The translations under genes and the position numbers were made by a program. Shown piece after piece: positions 11,256 through 19,145 of a stretch of DNA of 27,466 nucleotides. Source of the DNA: Scleroderma bovista. Lineage: Eukaryota; Basidiomycota; Agaricomycetes; Boletales; Sclerodermataceae. The stretch spans positions 1-27,466 of the forward strand of contig JAYMGJ010000433.1 of NCBI GenBank assembly GCA_037178675.1, in the 5' to 3' direction. Below the pieces are notes generated by a model, which was not told where the DNA came from, searched no databases, and saw only the letters and a list, made by a program, of their open reading frames with translations. The first letter of the stretch is position 1. The number at the start of each line of letters is the position of its first letter.

Positions 11256-11897
11256 TGTCAAGTCTGGGTCTACTCCGGTAGGAGGTCCGGTCAAGTCCGG
11301 ACGAGCGCGGACAAAGGGAGAGGGCAGAGGGCTGGACGAGGGATTAGTCCGGCCGGAGTTGGTGACCGCTTGGATTCAACGACAAGGACGACGTGCGTTG
11401 ATCCCTTGCGTAGGTTCCGGTCAAGGTGATAGGGACGGAGACAGAGACAGAGACAGACAGAGACTGGAGTAGTGACTAAGTTGATTTCAGACTGAGGAGT
11501 ACAGGATAAACTACAGAGTACTTATACTAAGTAAGAACTAGGGTCGAGTATATACGGTGACAAGTAAACAGCCTGAAAGACGGACAAGGGACAACCGGAG
11601 AAAGTACTAGGTCAGGTCCGATGAAAATAAAGTCAGGTCCGGGTAAAATAAATCAGGTCCGGTGAAAATGCTACAAGGTATAGGATATATCGAGTTCACG
11701 GAGAACTCACGTCAAGGCAGGGTAAACGGCGAGGTGTGGTAACGAGCGAATAGAGGATAGTCCAAGGGTCGTACTTAACGGAGGCATATCTGCGCGAGCG
11801 TGACCGGAGTAAGTGTTGAGCGACCGGAGTTGAGCTGTGGAGCTGCGACGCGACCGGAGTGACCGGATAAGGCCCGGAGTTGGGCATGGTCGTAACA
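11256..11897 (-). repeat. 3' LTR of the Ty3/gypsy element
   Basis: The LTR is 642 bp, TGTCAAG...GTAACA. It contains 14 CCGG tetramers against about 2.5 expected by chance, three 20-21-bp CAGGTCCG(G)-type repeats (11611-11668), a GACAGA/GACGGA hexamer run (about 11434-11465), and four CGACCGGAGT-like motifs near the end (11812-11880). It differs from the 5' LTR at ten positions, all at CpG. On the plus strand a TATATAC at about 11547 could serve transcription toward the antisense gene. Confidence 0.97.
11611..11668. repeat. three 20-21-bp iterons in the LTR
   Basis: Copies of the form (G)TCAGGTCCGRTGAAAATAA start at 11611, 11632 and 11652; the same array is in the other LTR. The solo LTR at 8954-9574 has only two copies. 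Each copy contains TCCG, and two of the three contain CCGG. They lie in U3, where regulatory sites are expected. Confidence 0.9.
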
Positions 11898-11910
11898 GTA
11901 TCCCCCTTTT
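11898..11910 (-). promoter_or_regulatory. 3' polypurine tract
   Basis: On the minus strand AAAAGGGGGATAC lies directly upstream of the 3' LTR. This is the expected place and composition for the plus-strand DNA primer in reverse transcription. Confidence 0.85.
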
Positions 11911-12062
11911 AGGGGCCGAACCCATGAGGCCCCAATGAGGCTGTCGTGTGGTCGCCTAGAACAATGCAGAGTCCCGGAGTGTTGTCTGAGTACGAATTAT
12001 GGATCTATAAAGATCAGACCGGTTTTGCTTGTTACCCCCAGTTTTCTTTCCGTGATCCTAAC

Positions 12063-13123
12063 ATGTCGGCCACTGCTAAGTCCACCAGCCCCGTTGCCCC
12101 CGTTGCCACCGAGTCCAGGGATTGGACGAAGGCCTCAACACCGGAATTACAGTCCGGTAGCGAGGACGAATCCAAAGTTCTCGACGCCAAAGCGAAGGAG
12201 CGCCGTCGTCGCAAGCAAGTGAAGAGGGAGGAGAGGCAACGTAGGGAGGAGGCGGAGAGGCAAGCGCGCGAAGAGGCGGAGGCAAGGGCTCGCGAGGAGG
12301 CAGAGCGTGCCAAGGCAGAGGTGGAGCAGAAAGCGAGAGAGCAGGCGGAGAAGGACAGGGCGGAGGTGCAGCAGAGGGCTGCAGAGGTTGCAGCAAGGCA
12401 GAGAGCGATGGCGCAGGAGGCGTCGAAGAAGAGAGCGAGGGAAGAGCCGGAGGCGGGTCCGAGTGGAGACCGGAGCGACAATGTCCGGTAAGTATTTTTT
12501 TTCTTTTTAACTTTATTCCCTTGTTACTTTATTAATTTTTTGGCAGGTGCATTCGCTGTGCGAAGCACAAGGCCAAGTGCGAACGAGACCCGGAAAAACC
12601 CAAGCAGCGCGCATGCATGAAATGCGCAGGGCTCAAGGAGCGGTGTGAGTGGCCGGAGGTGGGTGGTCCAGGTCCGGTAGGGGATAAGGGGAAGGGCAAA
12701 GTGAAGGAGAAGGAGGTGGCAACGTCACCGCGAGGAGGCGAGAAGTGCAAGAAGAAGAAGACGGCAGCGAAGGTTGCCGACGACGACAACATCGTTGAAG
12801 TACCAGGGCCGTCTGGGAAACGGTCCAGGTTTGACCCTGGGCCGTTCCTGGAACGACTGGACCAGTTGACCGGGGCCGTCGAGGAGATGACCGGGCAGAT
12901 GCGCCGGGTCGCAGACGCCACTCGCTCGGTGGCGAGGGGAAACGAGCGGCTGACGGCCGGCCTCGAGACTTTTCTCGAGGAGTGTCGTTTCTTTACGGCG
13001 CCCTGGGACGAGGACGAGGAGTCGGAGGACAGCGAGGCGGAGGTCGACCCGGAGGAGGTCGAACAAGAAGTCCAGGGGCTCCGTGAGGAGCAGGAGAACC
13101 CTGGCAGCGGTGTGCCAGAGTAG
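12063..13123 (+). CDS. antisense Zn2Cys6 coiled-coil protein encoded in the retrotransposon
   Basis: The gene lies between the polypurine tract and the end of pol, opposite to gag-pol. Exon 1 (12063-12487; an upstream in-frame ATG exists at 11964) encodes a Ser/Thr-rich start followed by a long Arg/Glu/Ala helix, probably a coiled coil. The intron 12488-12546 has GTAAGT, a long T tract and GGCAG. Exon 2 (12547-13123) begins with a six-cysteine motif spaced C-x2-C-x6-C-x11-C-x2-C-x6-C (from CIRCAKHKAKC to ERCEWP), which fits the GAL4-type Zn2Cys6 DNA-binding domain. A Lys-rich stretch, a predicted helix around LERLDQLTGAVEEMTGQMRR and an acidic tail follow. The spliced product is about 333 residues with no stop. 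The retained intron makes sense because it is on the strand opposite to the genomic RNA. DNA binding is inferred from the motif, and the role in the element is unknown. Confidence 0.85.
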
Positions 13124-13227
13124 GTGGTCCGGTCCGGACTCCTTGTAAATAGAAAATGTAATTTAGTTTTACTTTTTTGTTTATAGAGAAAAGTGGCTGG
13201 ATTTGAGAGTGAGTGATATTACAGAGT

Positions 13228-13273
13228 GAAACAGATAGGGGAAACAGATAAGAGAAACAGATAAGGGAAACAG
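13228..13273. repeat. 13-bp tandem repeat (GAAACAGATAAGR)
   Basis: Units start at 13228, 13241 and 13254, with a partial one at 13267. The array sits in the short space between the 3' ends of the antisense gene and pol, where the two transcripts converge. Confidence 0.85.
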
Positions 13274-13287
13274 AGGCGAGAGTAATA

Positions 13288-16200
13288 CTACATGGACGCA
13301 AGTGGTCCAGGTTTGTCCGGGTACCGGACATGGTAGTCTTCGAGTAATCCCGTAGCGTTGCCTAGCTCAGTGGCGAGTAGCCAAGAGGTTTCTTCATCAG
13401 TTCCTTCGTAACCGGACCAACGTACCAAGTACAGCAGTTTGCACGATTTTCGTTGACGGTCAACCTTGGAGTCGAGGATCTCAGAGATCTCAAACTCCAG
13501 TTCACCATCTACCTCGACTGGTGGCGGAGGAGGCTGTATCCGGTCTGGTATAGTGTTGGGTATGGCTGGTTCGAGTTGGGAGACGTGGAAGACGGGATGG
13601 ACGGCGCGCATGGAATCTGGAAGACGTAGCGTAAAAGAGAGAGAGCCTACTTGTGCTATGATAGTGTAGGGCCCAAGATTCTTTTCTGATAGCTTTTTGG
13701 ATGGTCGAGTAGACCGGAAGTACTTGGCTTTCACGTATACTTGATCGCCTACTTTGAAGTCCGGTGCCGGAGTACGTTTGGCATCAGCCGGACCTTGGTA
13801 GCGAAGTTGCGCATTGGCCATTTCTTCTTGAAGGTATTGGTGCAGCGACTCAAGGTCGACTGCGTAGTCACGAGCCCGAGCTGAAGTCATGTCGCGTTCT
13901 GGGTAGACAGAGATGTTAGGGTGGTAGCCCTTGTTAGCAAAGAACGGAGAGACTCCGGTGGTAGCACTTGGTGCATTGTTGTATGCGAACTCCGCCAGTG
14001 GGAGTAAGTCCGCCCAGTTGTCCTGCTGGTAGTTGCAGTAGATGCGGAGGTACTGTTCCAGTGTCTGGTTAGACCACTCTGTCTGGCCATCGCCCTCCGG
14101 GTGGTAACTGGAGGTGAAGTGGAGGCGCATGTCGAGGGCCTTTCCGAGTGACCGGAAGAAGTGAGAGACAAACTCTGTACCGCGATCTGAGGTGACGTGG
14201 GCGGGAACACCGTGCTTGGAGAATACGTGGAGCAGGAAGAGTTTTGCAAGCTCCGGGCTAGTGATGGTGTCGTGAGTAGGAATGAAAATGGCTTGTTTAG
14301 AAAGCCTGTCTACTACGACCAGGATGGCTGTAAAGCCGGTGGATGAAGGGAGTTGCTCTATGAAGTCCATCGAGATGGAATTCCAGGGCTTCTCCGGTAC
14401 GGGAAGCTGTTTCAGCAACCTGTAGGGTCTATGGCGCGGTGTCTTAGCTCTTGCGCAAGAAGTACATGACCAGATGTAGTCTTTGACGAAGGTCCGGAGA
14501 CCAGGCCAAGTATACTCACGCCGGATTAGTTCCAGGGTCCGGTTTTGCCCAAAGTGACCAGCGAGAGGGTGATCATGCCTGTACCGGAGGACATGGAGAC
14601 AGAGATCGTCTGCGTCCGGTACATAGATACGACCGTCTAGTCGGAGGAATCCTGCTTCATCAGCGGACCAGCGAGAGTCTGGAGGGTCTGCAAGGTGGAT
14701 CTGGGCAATGGGGTCAGAGGGTAGTGCGGAGAGGATGTCGCTATGGAGTGTTTCTACGTCCATGATTGCGACTGCACGGAGGACCGGGAACTCTAGATAG
14801 ATAGCGCGAAGTGAATTAGTGAGCTGTTCTTGAGTGAACACCGGCCGGAGATTTTGGGGGTTAACCCGGGCGTAGCCACTATCCCCCTCTTTGGGGTAGA
14901 CGTCCCATCATCTAGTGAGGGCGTCAGGCTTGGCACCGAGCTTACCAGGGCGGAAGTGAATGTCAAGATTAAACTGTGATAGAAACTCGGACCACCGGGC
15001 TTGCCGGCGGGAGAGTACTTTTGAAGTCGAGAAGTACTCGAGATTCTTGTGGTCCGTGATGACGTCGATAGGAGAGGCGGAGCCTTCGAGGTAGTGGCAC
15101 CAGTTCCGGAATGCTTCGAAGATAGCAAGCAATTCCTTATCGTGGGTGTCGTAGTTCAGCTCCGGAGCGGTCAAAGTCCGGGAGTAATAGGCGACCGGAC
15201 GAATTTCTCCGTCGGCGCAGGTAATAGACAAGATACCGGCGACAGCATAGTCGGAGGCATCGGTTTCCACGATGATAGGGGTATCCGGAATGAAGTGAGT
15301 GAGAATGGGCGCAGTAGTGAAGGCATGCTTAAGTGCATTGAACGAACGTCGACAGTCCTCGGAGAAGTTCCAAGGGGCATCCTTCCGGGTGAGTCGGGTA
15401 AGGGGGACCACGATGGCCGAGTAGTTGAATATAAAACGGCGGTAGAAATTGGTGAAGCCTAGGAAGGACTGGATGTCCTTTACCTTTCGAGGTTCAGGCC
15501 AGTCGGAGATGGTCTGGATTTTGTCCGGAGACATAGTTAGACCGTCAGGAGATAGGCAGTAGCCAAGATACTCTACTGAGTCCGAGTGGAACTCGCATTT
15601 CTCCGGTTTGGCGAAGAGGCCATGCAACCAGAGACGGCGGAGTACTTCCCGGACGTGCTGCTGGTGGGACTCCATATCCTCGGAGTAGATGAGGATGTCG
15701 TTGAGGTACACGACGACGCAGACATCCAGCATGTCAGCGAAGATGGTGTTGACAAAGCGCTGGAAGGCTGCAGGGGCGTTAGTGAGGCCAAAGGGCATTA
15801 CTAACCACTCGTAAGACCCATAGCGCGTACGGAAGGCAGTCTTCCACTCATCGCCCGGAGCAATCCGGACTAGATGGTACGCGTGCCGGAGGTCGATCTT
15901 CGAGTAGATCTTAGCACGGCTTGGGGAGTCTAGTAGGTCAGAGATTAGGGGGAGTGGATAGCGATCCTTTTTGGTGATTTTGTTTAGGCCTCGGAAGTCA
16001 ACGCAGAGGTGGAGTGAACCATCCTTCTTTTTTACGAAGAGGACCGGAGCAGCATGGGAGGAAGCGGTAGGACGGATGAAACCTGTATTAAGATTCTCGT
16101 CGATGAAGGTCCGGAGAGCAGAGAGCTCAACCGGAGACAGTGAGTAGAGGGTTCCCAGAGGTGGGGAAGTACCTTCTTCAAGGTCGATCTTCAAGTCGTA

Positions 16201-16947
16201 GTCGCGATGCGGGGGAAGTTCAGAGGCCTTCGCCTTGCTGAACACATCCGCATAATCGCGATACTCCGGAGGGACGATGTCCAGGTCCGGTGGAGTAGAG
16301 GCGGAGGAAGAACGAGCCTTTGCTGAGTCGGAGGGACGTAGCTGAAGTTGGTATTTGGTGGATCCCTCTAACTTGCACGCACGCACGAATGCGGCTGCGT
16401 TAATCAGAGAGATGTGCGGAGGGGTGCAAACCGGAGTGTCGACAGATGGCGCGAGGCCGGAGACAGGGTTACCGGACAGAACCGGAGAGGGAGTCGATGG
16501 GGGCGCTGACAAACTTTCTGCAAGTGTTTGGAATGTTAAACTGCTCAATACCCAGTCAATCAACGGATTGTAGTGGGTGAGCCAGTTATGTCTGAGAACA
16601 ACTTTGCATTCAGAATCCCACGGAGTTAGGTAAAAGGTCATGGGGGTGACATCACCAGGTGCAGAGAACTTCACTGATAGGTTGACAGCTTGAGTAATTA
16701 CAAAATTCGAGGTACTGTCAAAGAGCTGGAGTACAATCGGAGAAACAGAGTAAGTTAGGAGAGAGTGCCTGAGAGCATATTTGATATCTACAAAACAGTG
16801 CATGGAACCGGAGTCCACAAGTGCATGGAGTTCTGGTAAATCGTAAGATAAAAGGAAAACATGGGGCATAAGAGAATTAGGATCGTAAAGAGCGGACGCG
16901 TTGAGGCAAGCCTCCTTGGGTGCACTTCCGGAGTCAACGCAGCTCAC
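13288..16947 (-). pseudogene. pol: Ty3/gypsy pol: protease, RT, RNase H, integrase, chromodomain
   Basis: One frame, broken by a single TGA at 14908-14910 (context ALTR*WDVYPKEGD). Upstream part 16947-14911: aspartic protease with LVDSGS, reverse transcriptase (DFRGLNKIT, MPFGLTNAPAAFQ), RNase H (VETDASDYA, DKELLAI, ITDHKNL). Downstream part to 13288: integrase with an H-H-C-C zinc motif (HPLAGHFG ... CTSC), Asp in SMDFIEQLP, Asp in TSDRGTEF and Glu near NQTLEQYLR, then a chromodomain with YLVRWSGY, DEETSWLL and YPDKPGP. The RT active site, normally YxDD, reads YLND (Asn codon at 15700-15702), which should abolish polymerisation. The TGA (from CGA) and AAC (from GAC) both fit CpG transition, as does DGQTEW where Arg is usual. 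There is no Pol start of its own: translation most likely comes from gag by -1 frameshift. Confidence 0.93.
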
Positions 16948-16986
16948 CGGTTGTGCGGAGGGCCGGGAGCTGCTTACTCTTTTTTT
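16939..16986 (-). promoter_or_regulatory. -1 ribosomal frameshift signal between gag and pol
   Basis: The last gag codons are TCA AAA AAA GAG TAA, which contains the slippery heptamer A_AAA_AAA (16986-16980) in the correct frame. Slipping back by one places ribosomes in the pol frame. After a 6-nt spacer (GAGTAA) comes a stem: GCAGCTC (16973-16967) pairs with GAGCTGC (16945-16939), and CCGG (16966-16963) with CCGG (16950-16947), with one bulged base and a 12-nt loop. A CCTCC in the loop could pair with GGAGG about 24 nt further on to make a pseudoknot, but this is speculative. Confidence 0.75.
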
Positions 16987-18434
16987 GACTCGGAGTTGGC
17001 ACCCGAGTTAGTAGAGTCCGTCTTACCGGACTCTGCAGCGATGGCCGCAGCGCGAGCCTTGGCCTTTTTGGTCTTTTTTGGACAGTTGTCCGCGAAATGA
17101 CCGGTACCTCCGCAGAACATGCAGAGGTTGTTGTCCAGACGCCTTTTGCGCTCGTCTGCAGTTAGCTTCCCGTCCTTACCAAGCTTGTTGGTTAGGTCCG
17201 GTCTGGAACCGGAGGAGGACTGGTTGCTGGTTGTCTTGGACGAGCCAGAGTTGGCGGAGCTGGGGGAGTTGCCGGTCTTGGCCTGACCGGGCTTGGGGGT
17301 GTTGCCTCCGGAGTTGGAGGGCTTGGGGGTGGACGAGGTAGGCTGGCTCTTCGTCGTACGGGAGATCTCGTCTTTGCGCTCCCAATAGCGCGCGTCGATC
17401 TCTTGACAAAGAGCCCTCAACCCATGTAGAGTCAGGGGTTTCCCGACTCGAGCAATTTCGTCCTTGAGACGATCCGGGAGACCGGAGTAGAATAGGCGGC
17501 GGAGCGCGCCATCTCCGTAGTCCTGGACCTGGGAGGCGAGGCGGTTGAAGTCCACGATATACCGTGTAACACGGTGTGCGTCCTTCATCCGGAGATGCTC
17601 GAGCTGATGTTCAGCATCAGCGATGGGGTCGTGAGGTCCAAAGGTGTTCTGGAGCTCAGCGACAAAGTGGACCCAACTGTCCATCCAGAGTGGACGGTCA
17701 GCCGGATCGCCGGAGTGCAGTAGGTCCGGTTCGAACCATTCTAGGGTCATCCCTTTTAGATATGATTGGGCGAAAGTTACCTTTGCCCTATCAAGGCGGA
17801 ATGCCTTGGCTCGATCCTGGAAACAGAGCTCACACTGGACCAAGAAGGTCCTGAGCTTTTTGGGATCCGTACTGTCGAAGGTGTCCGGTTCACGGACTTT
17901 GGCACGGGAGGAAGAGGCGTCATTGGTGCGGCAGGAGGAGCGGGAGAGGCGATTGACGGCGACTGCTAAATTTTGGAAGACAGCCAGACCAGGGTCTAGT
18001 TCATCCATGGCGTTGACAAAGTCATCATCGTCGTCATCATTGTTGTCGCCATCTCCGGGGTCGTCCAGATCATCTCCGGGTCCGTCCTCGGGGCCAAACC
18101 ACTGGTGACGGGCAGGTTCACGACGTTCCGGAGTGGGGTCGCGACGTTCCGGAGTGGGGTCGCGATGGTAGGGGAATCGATCACCAGAAACGGATTCATG
18201 GTGACCTAAGTCTGCAGAACCACGAAGGCTCTGAGACGCAGCATCTCGACGCGGAGTCAAAGGCGCTGTAGGGTTTCGAGCTGTAAAGCTCCGGAATTGG
18301 CTTACGGAAGCCAGAGGTTGCCTGCGGTTAGACAGGGCTTGTTGGGCAGCAGAGAGATGGAGGTCGTCTACTGCACCTGCTTCCTCAGCAAGTGCTGCAG
18401 CGGTATGAGCACGAGAGCGCGTAGTCATAGTCAT
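16974..18434 (-). CDS. gag: Ty3/gypsy Gag (capsid-nucleocapsid)
   Basis: A 486-residue intact frame. The N-terminal third is disordered and charged, with a PERRDPTPERR repeat and an Asp-rich run. The middle has a retrotransposon gag/capsid domain (around FLVQCELCFQDR, LKGMTLEWFEP, YIVDFNRLASQV, FYSGLPDRLKDEIAR). The C-terminus is Ser/Asn/Lys-rich with one CCHC zinc knuckle, CMFCGGTGHFADNC (C-x2-C-x4-H-x4-C). ATG at 18434 is 69 nt from the inner edge of the 5' LTR; another ATG follows two codons later. It forms the virus-like particle and packages the element RNA. It ends in the frameshift signal leading into pol. Confidence 0.95.
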   Translation of the reverse strand: MTMTTRSRAHTAAALAEEAGAVDDLHLSAAQQALSNRRQPLASVSQFRSFTARNPTAPLTPRRDAASQSLRGSADLGHHESVSGDRFPYHRDPTPERRDPTPERREPARHQWFGPEDGPGDDLDDPGDGDNNDDDDDDFVNAMDELDPGLAVFQNLAVAVNRLSRSSCRTNDASSSRAKVREPDTFDSTDPKKLRTFLVQCELCFQDRAKAFRLDRAKVTFAQSYLKGMTLEWFEPDLLHSGDPADRPLWMDSWVHFVAELQNTFGPHDPIADAEHQLEHLRMKDAHRVTRYIVDFNRLASQVQDYGDGALRRLFYSGLPDRLKDEIARVGKPLTLHGLRALCQEIDARYWERKDEISRTTKSQPTSSTPKPSNSGGNTPKPGQAKTGNSPSSANSGSSKTTSNQSSSGSRPDLTNKLGKDGKLTADERKRRLDNNLCMFCGGTGHFADNCPKKTKKAKARAAAIAAESGKTDSTNSGANSESKKE

Positions 18435-18491
18435 AAGAAATAGAAGCTAGTTTGCGTACGGGGTATGGAACAGTGAACCCACACAAGTGTG

Positions 18492-18503
18492 AGTCTGAAA
18501 TAC
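18492..18503 (-). promoter_or_regulatory. primer-binding site, self-priming type
   Basis: Two bases inside the 5' LTR, the element strand reads ATTTCAGACT (18501-18492). It does not start with TGG, as a tRNA-3'-end site would. It is the exact complement of AGTCTGAAAT on the element strand inside the LTR (18741-18732), at the place where the RNA should begin. This matches the Tf1/sushi mechanism, in which the RNA 5' end folds back as primer. The pairing is 10 bp. Confidence 0.7.
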
Positions 18504-19145
18504 TGTCAAGTCCGGGTCTACTCCGGTAGGAGGTCCGGTCAAGTCCGGACGAGCGTGGACGAAGGGAGAGGGCAGAGGGCTGGACGAGGGATTAGTCCGG
18601 CCGGAGTTGGTGACCGCTTGGATTCAACGACAAGGATGACGTGCGTTGATCCCTTGCATAGGTTCCGGTCAAGGTGATAGGGACGGAGACAGAGACGGAG
18701 ACAGACAGAGACTGGAGTAGTGACTAAGTTGATTTCAGACTGAGGAGTACAGGATAAACTACAGAGTACTTATACTAAGTAAGAACTAGGGTCGAGTATA
18801 TACGGTGACAAGTAAACAGCCTGAAAGACGGACAAGGGACAACCGGAGAAAGTACTAGGTCAGGTCCGATGAAAATAAAGTCAGGTCCGGGTAAAATAAA
18901 TCAGGTCCGGTGAAAATGCTACAAGGTATAGGATATATCGAGTTCACGGAGAACTCACGTCAAGGCAGGGTAAACAGCGAGGTGTGGTAACGAGCGAATA
19001 GAGGATAGTCCAAGGGTCGTACTTAACGGAGGCATATCTGTGCGAGCGTGACCGGAGTAAGTGTTGAGCGACCGGAGTTGAGCTGTGGAGCTGCGACGCG
19101 ACCGGAGTGACCGGATAAGGCCTGGAGTTGGGCATGGTCATAACA
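18504..19145 (-). repeat. 5' LTR of the Ty3/gypsy element
   Basis: The LTR is 642 bp with the same ends as its partner; GGAGC follows at 19146-19150. In element orientation U3 runs 19145-18742 and R-U5 from about 18741 to 18504, if the self-priming model gives the RNA start. Seven of the ten LTR differences have the decayed (TpG/CpA) state in this copy. Confidence 0.97.
18769..18774 (-). promoter_or_regulatory. TATA box of the element promoter
   Basis: TATAAG on the element strand lies about 33 nt upstream of the RNA start predicted from the self-priming pairing (18741). The spacing supports both calls. The same box is in the 3' LTR. Confidence 0.6.

Larger units (their letters stand above)
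11256..19145 (-). mobile_element. full-length Ty3/gypsy chromovirus inserted in the KDZ gene
   Basis: This 7890-bp LTR retrotransposon reads on the minus strand: 5' LTR 19145-18504, self-priming site, gag, -1 frameshift signal, pol (PR-RT-RH-INT-chromodomain), an antisense Zn2Cys6 gene, polypurine tract, 3' LTR 11897-11256. The order RT, RNase H, integrase and the terminal chromodomain place it in the chromoviruses. The LTRs are the same length and differ at 10 of 642 positions (98.4% identity), so the insertion is fairly young. It is probably no longer autonomous: pol has an in-frame stop, and the RT active-site YLDD reads YLND. Confidence 0.97.

Noticed and set aside
12032..12481. 149-codon minus-strand ORF opposite the Zn2Cys6 gene
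   Set aside because: It is a Ser/Ala/Leu-rich shadow of the Arg/Glu/Ala helix on the plus strand and has no motif.
15049..15462. 137-codon plus-strand ORF within pol
   Set aside because: It is antisense to RT-RNase H coding sequence, with no domain or start context.
18470..18503. tRNA-type primer-binding site
   Set aside because: No TGG lies beside the LTR edge, and the self-complementary segment explains the site better.
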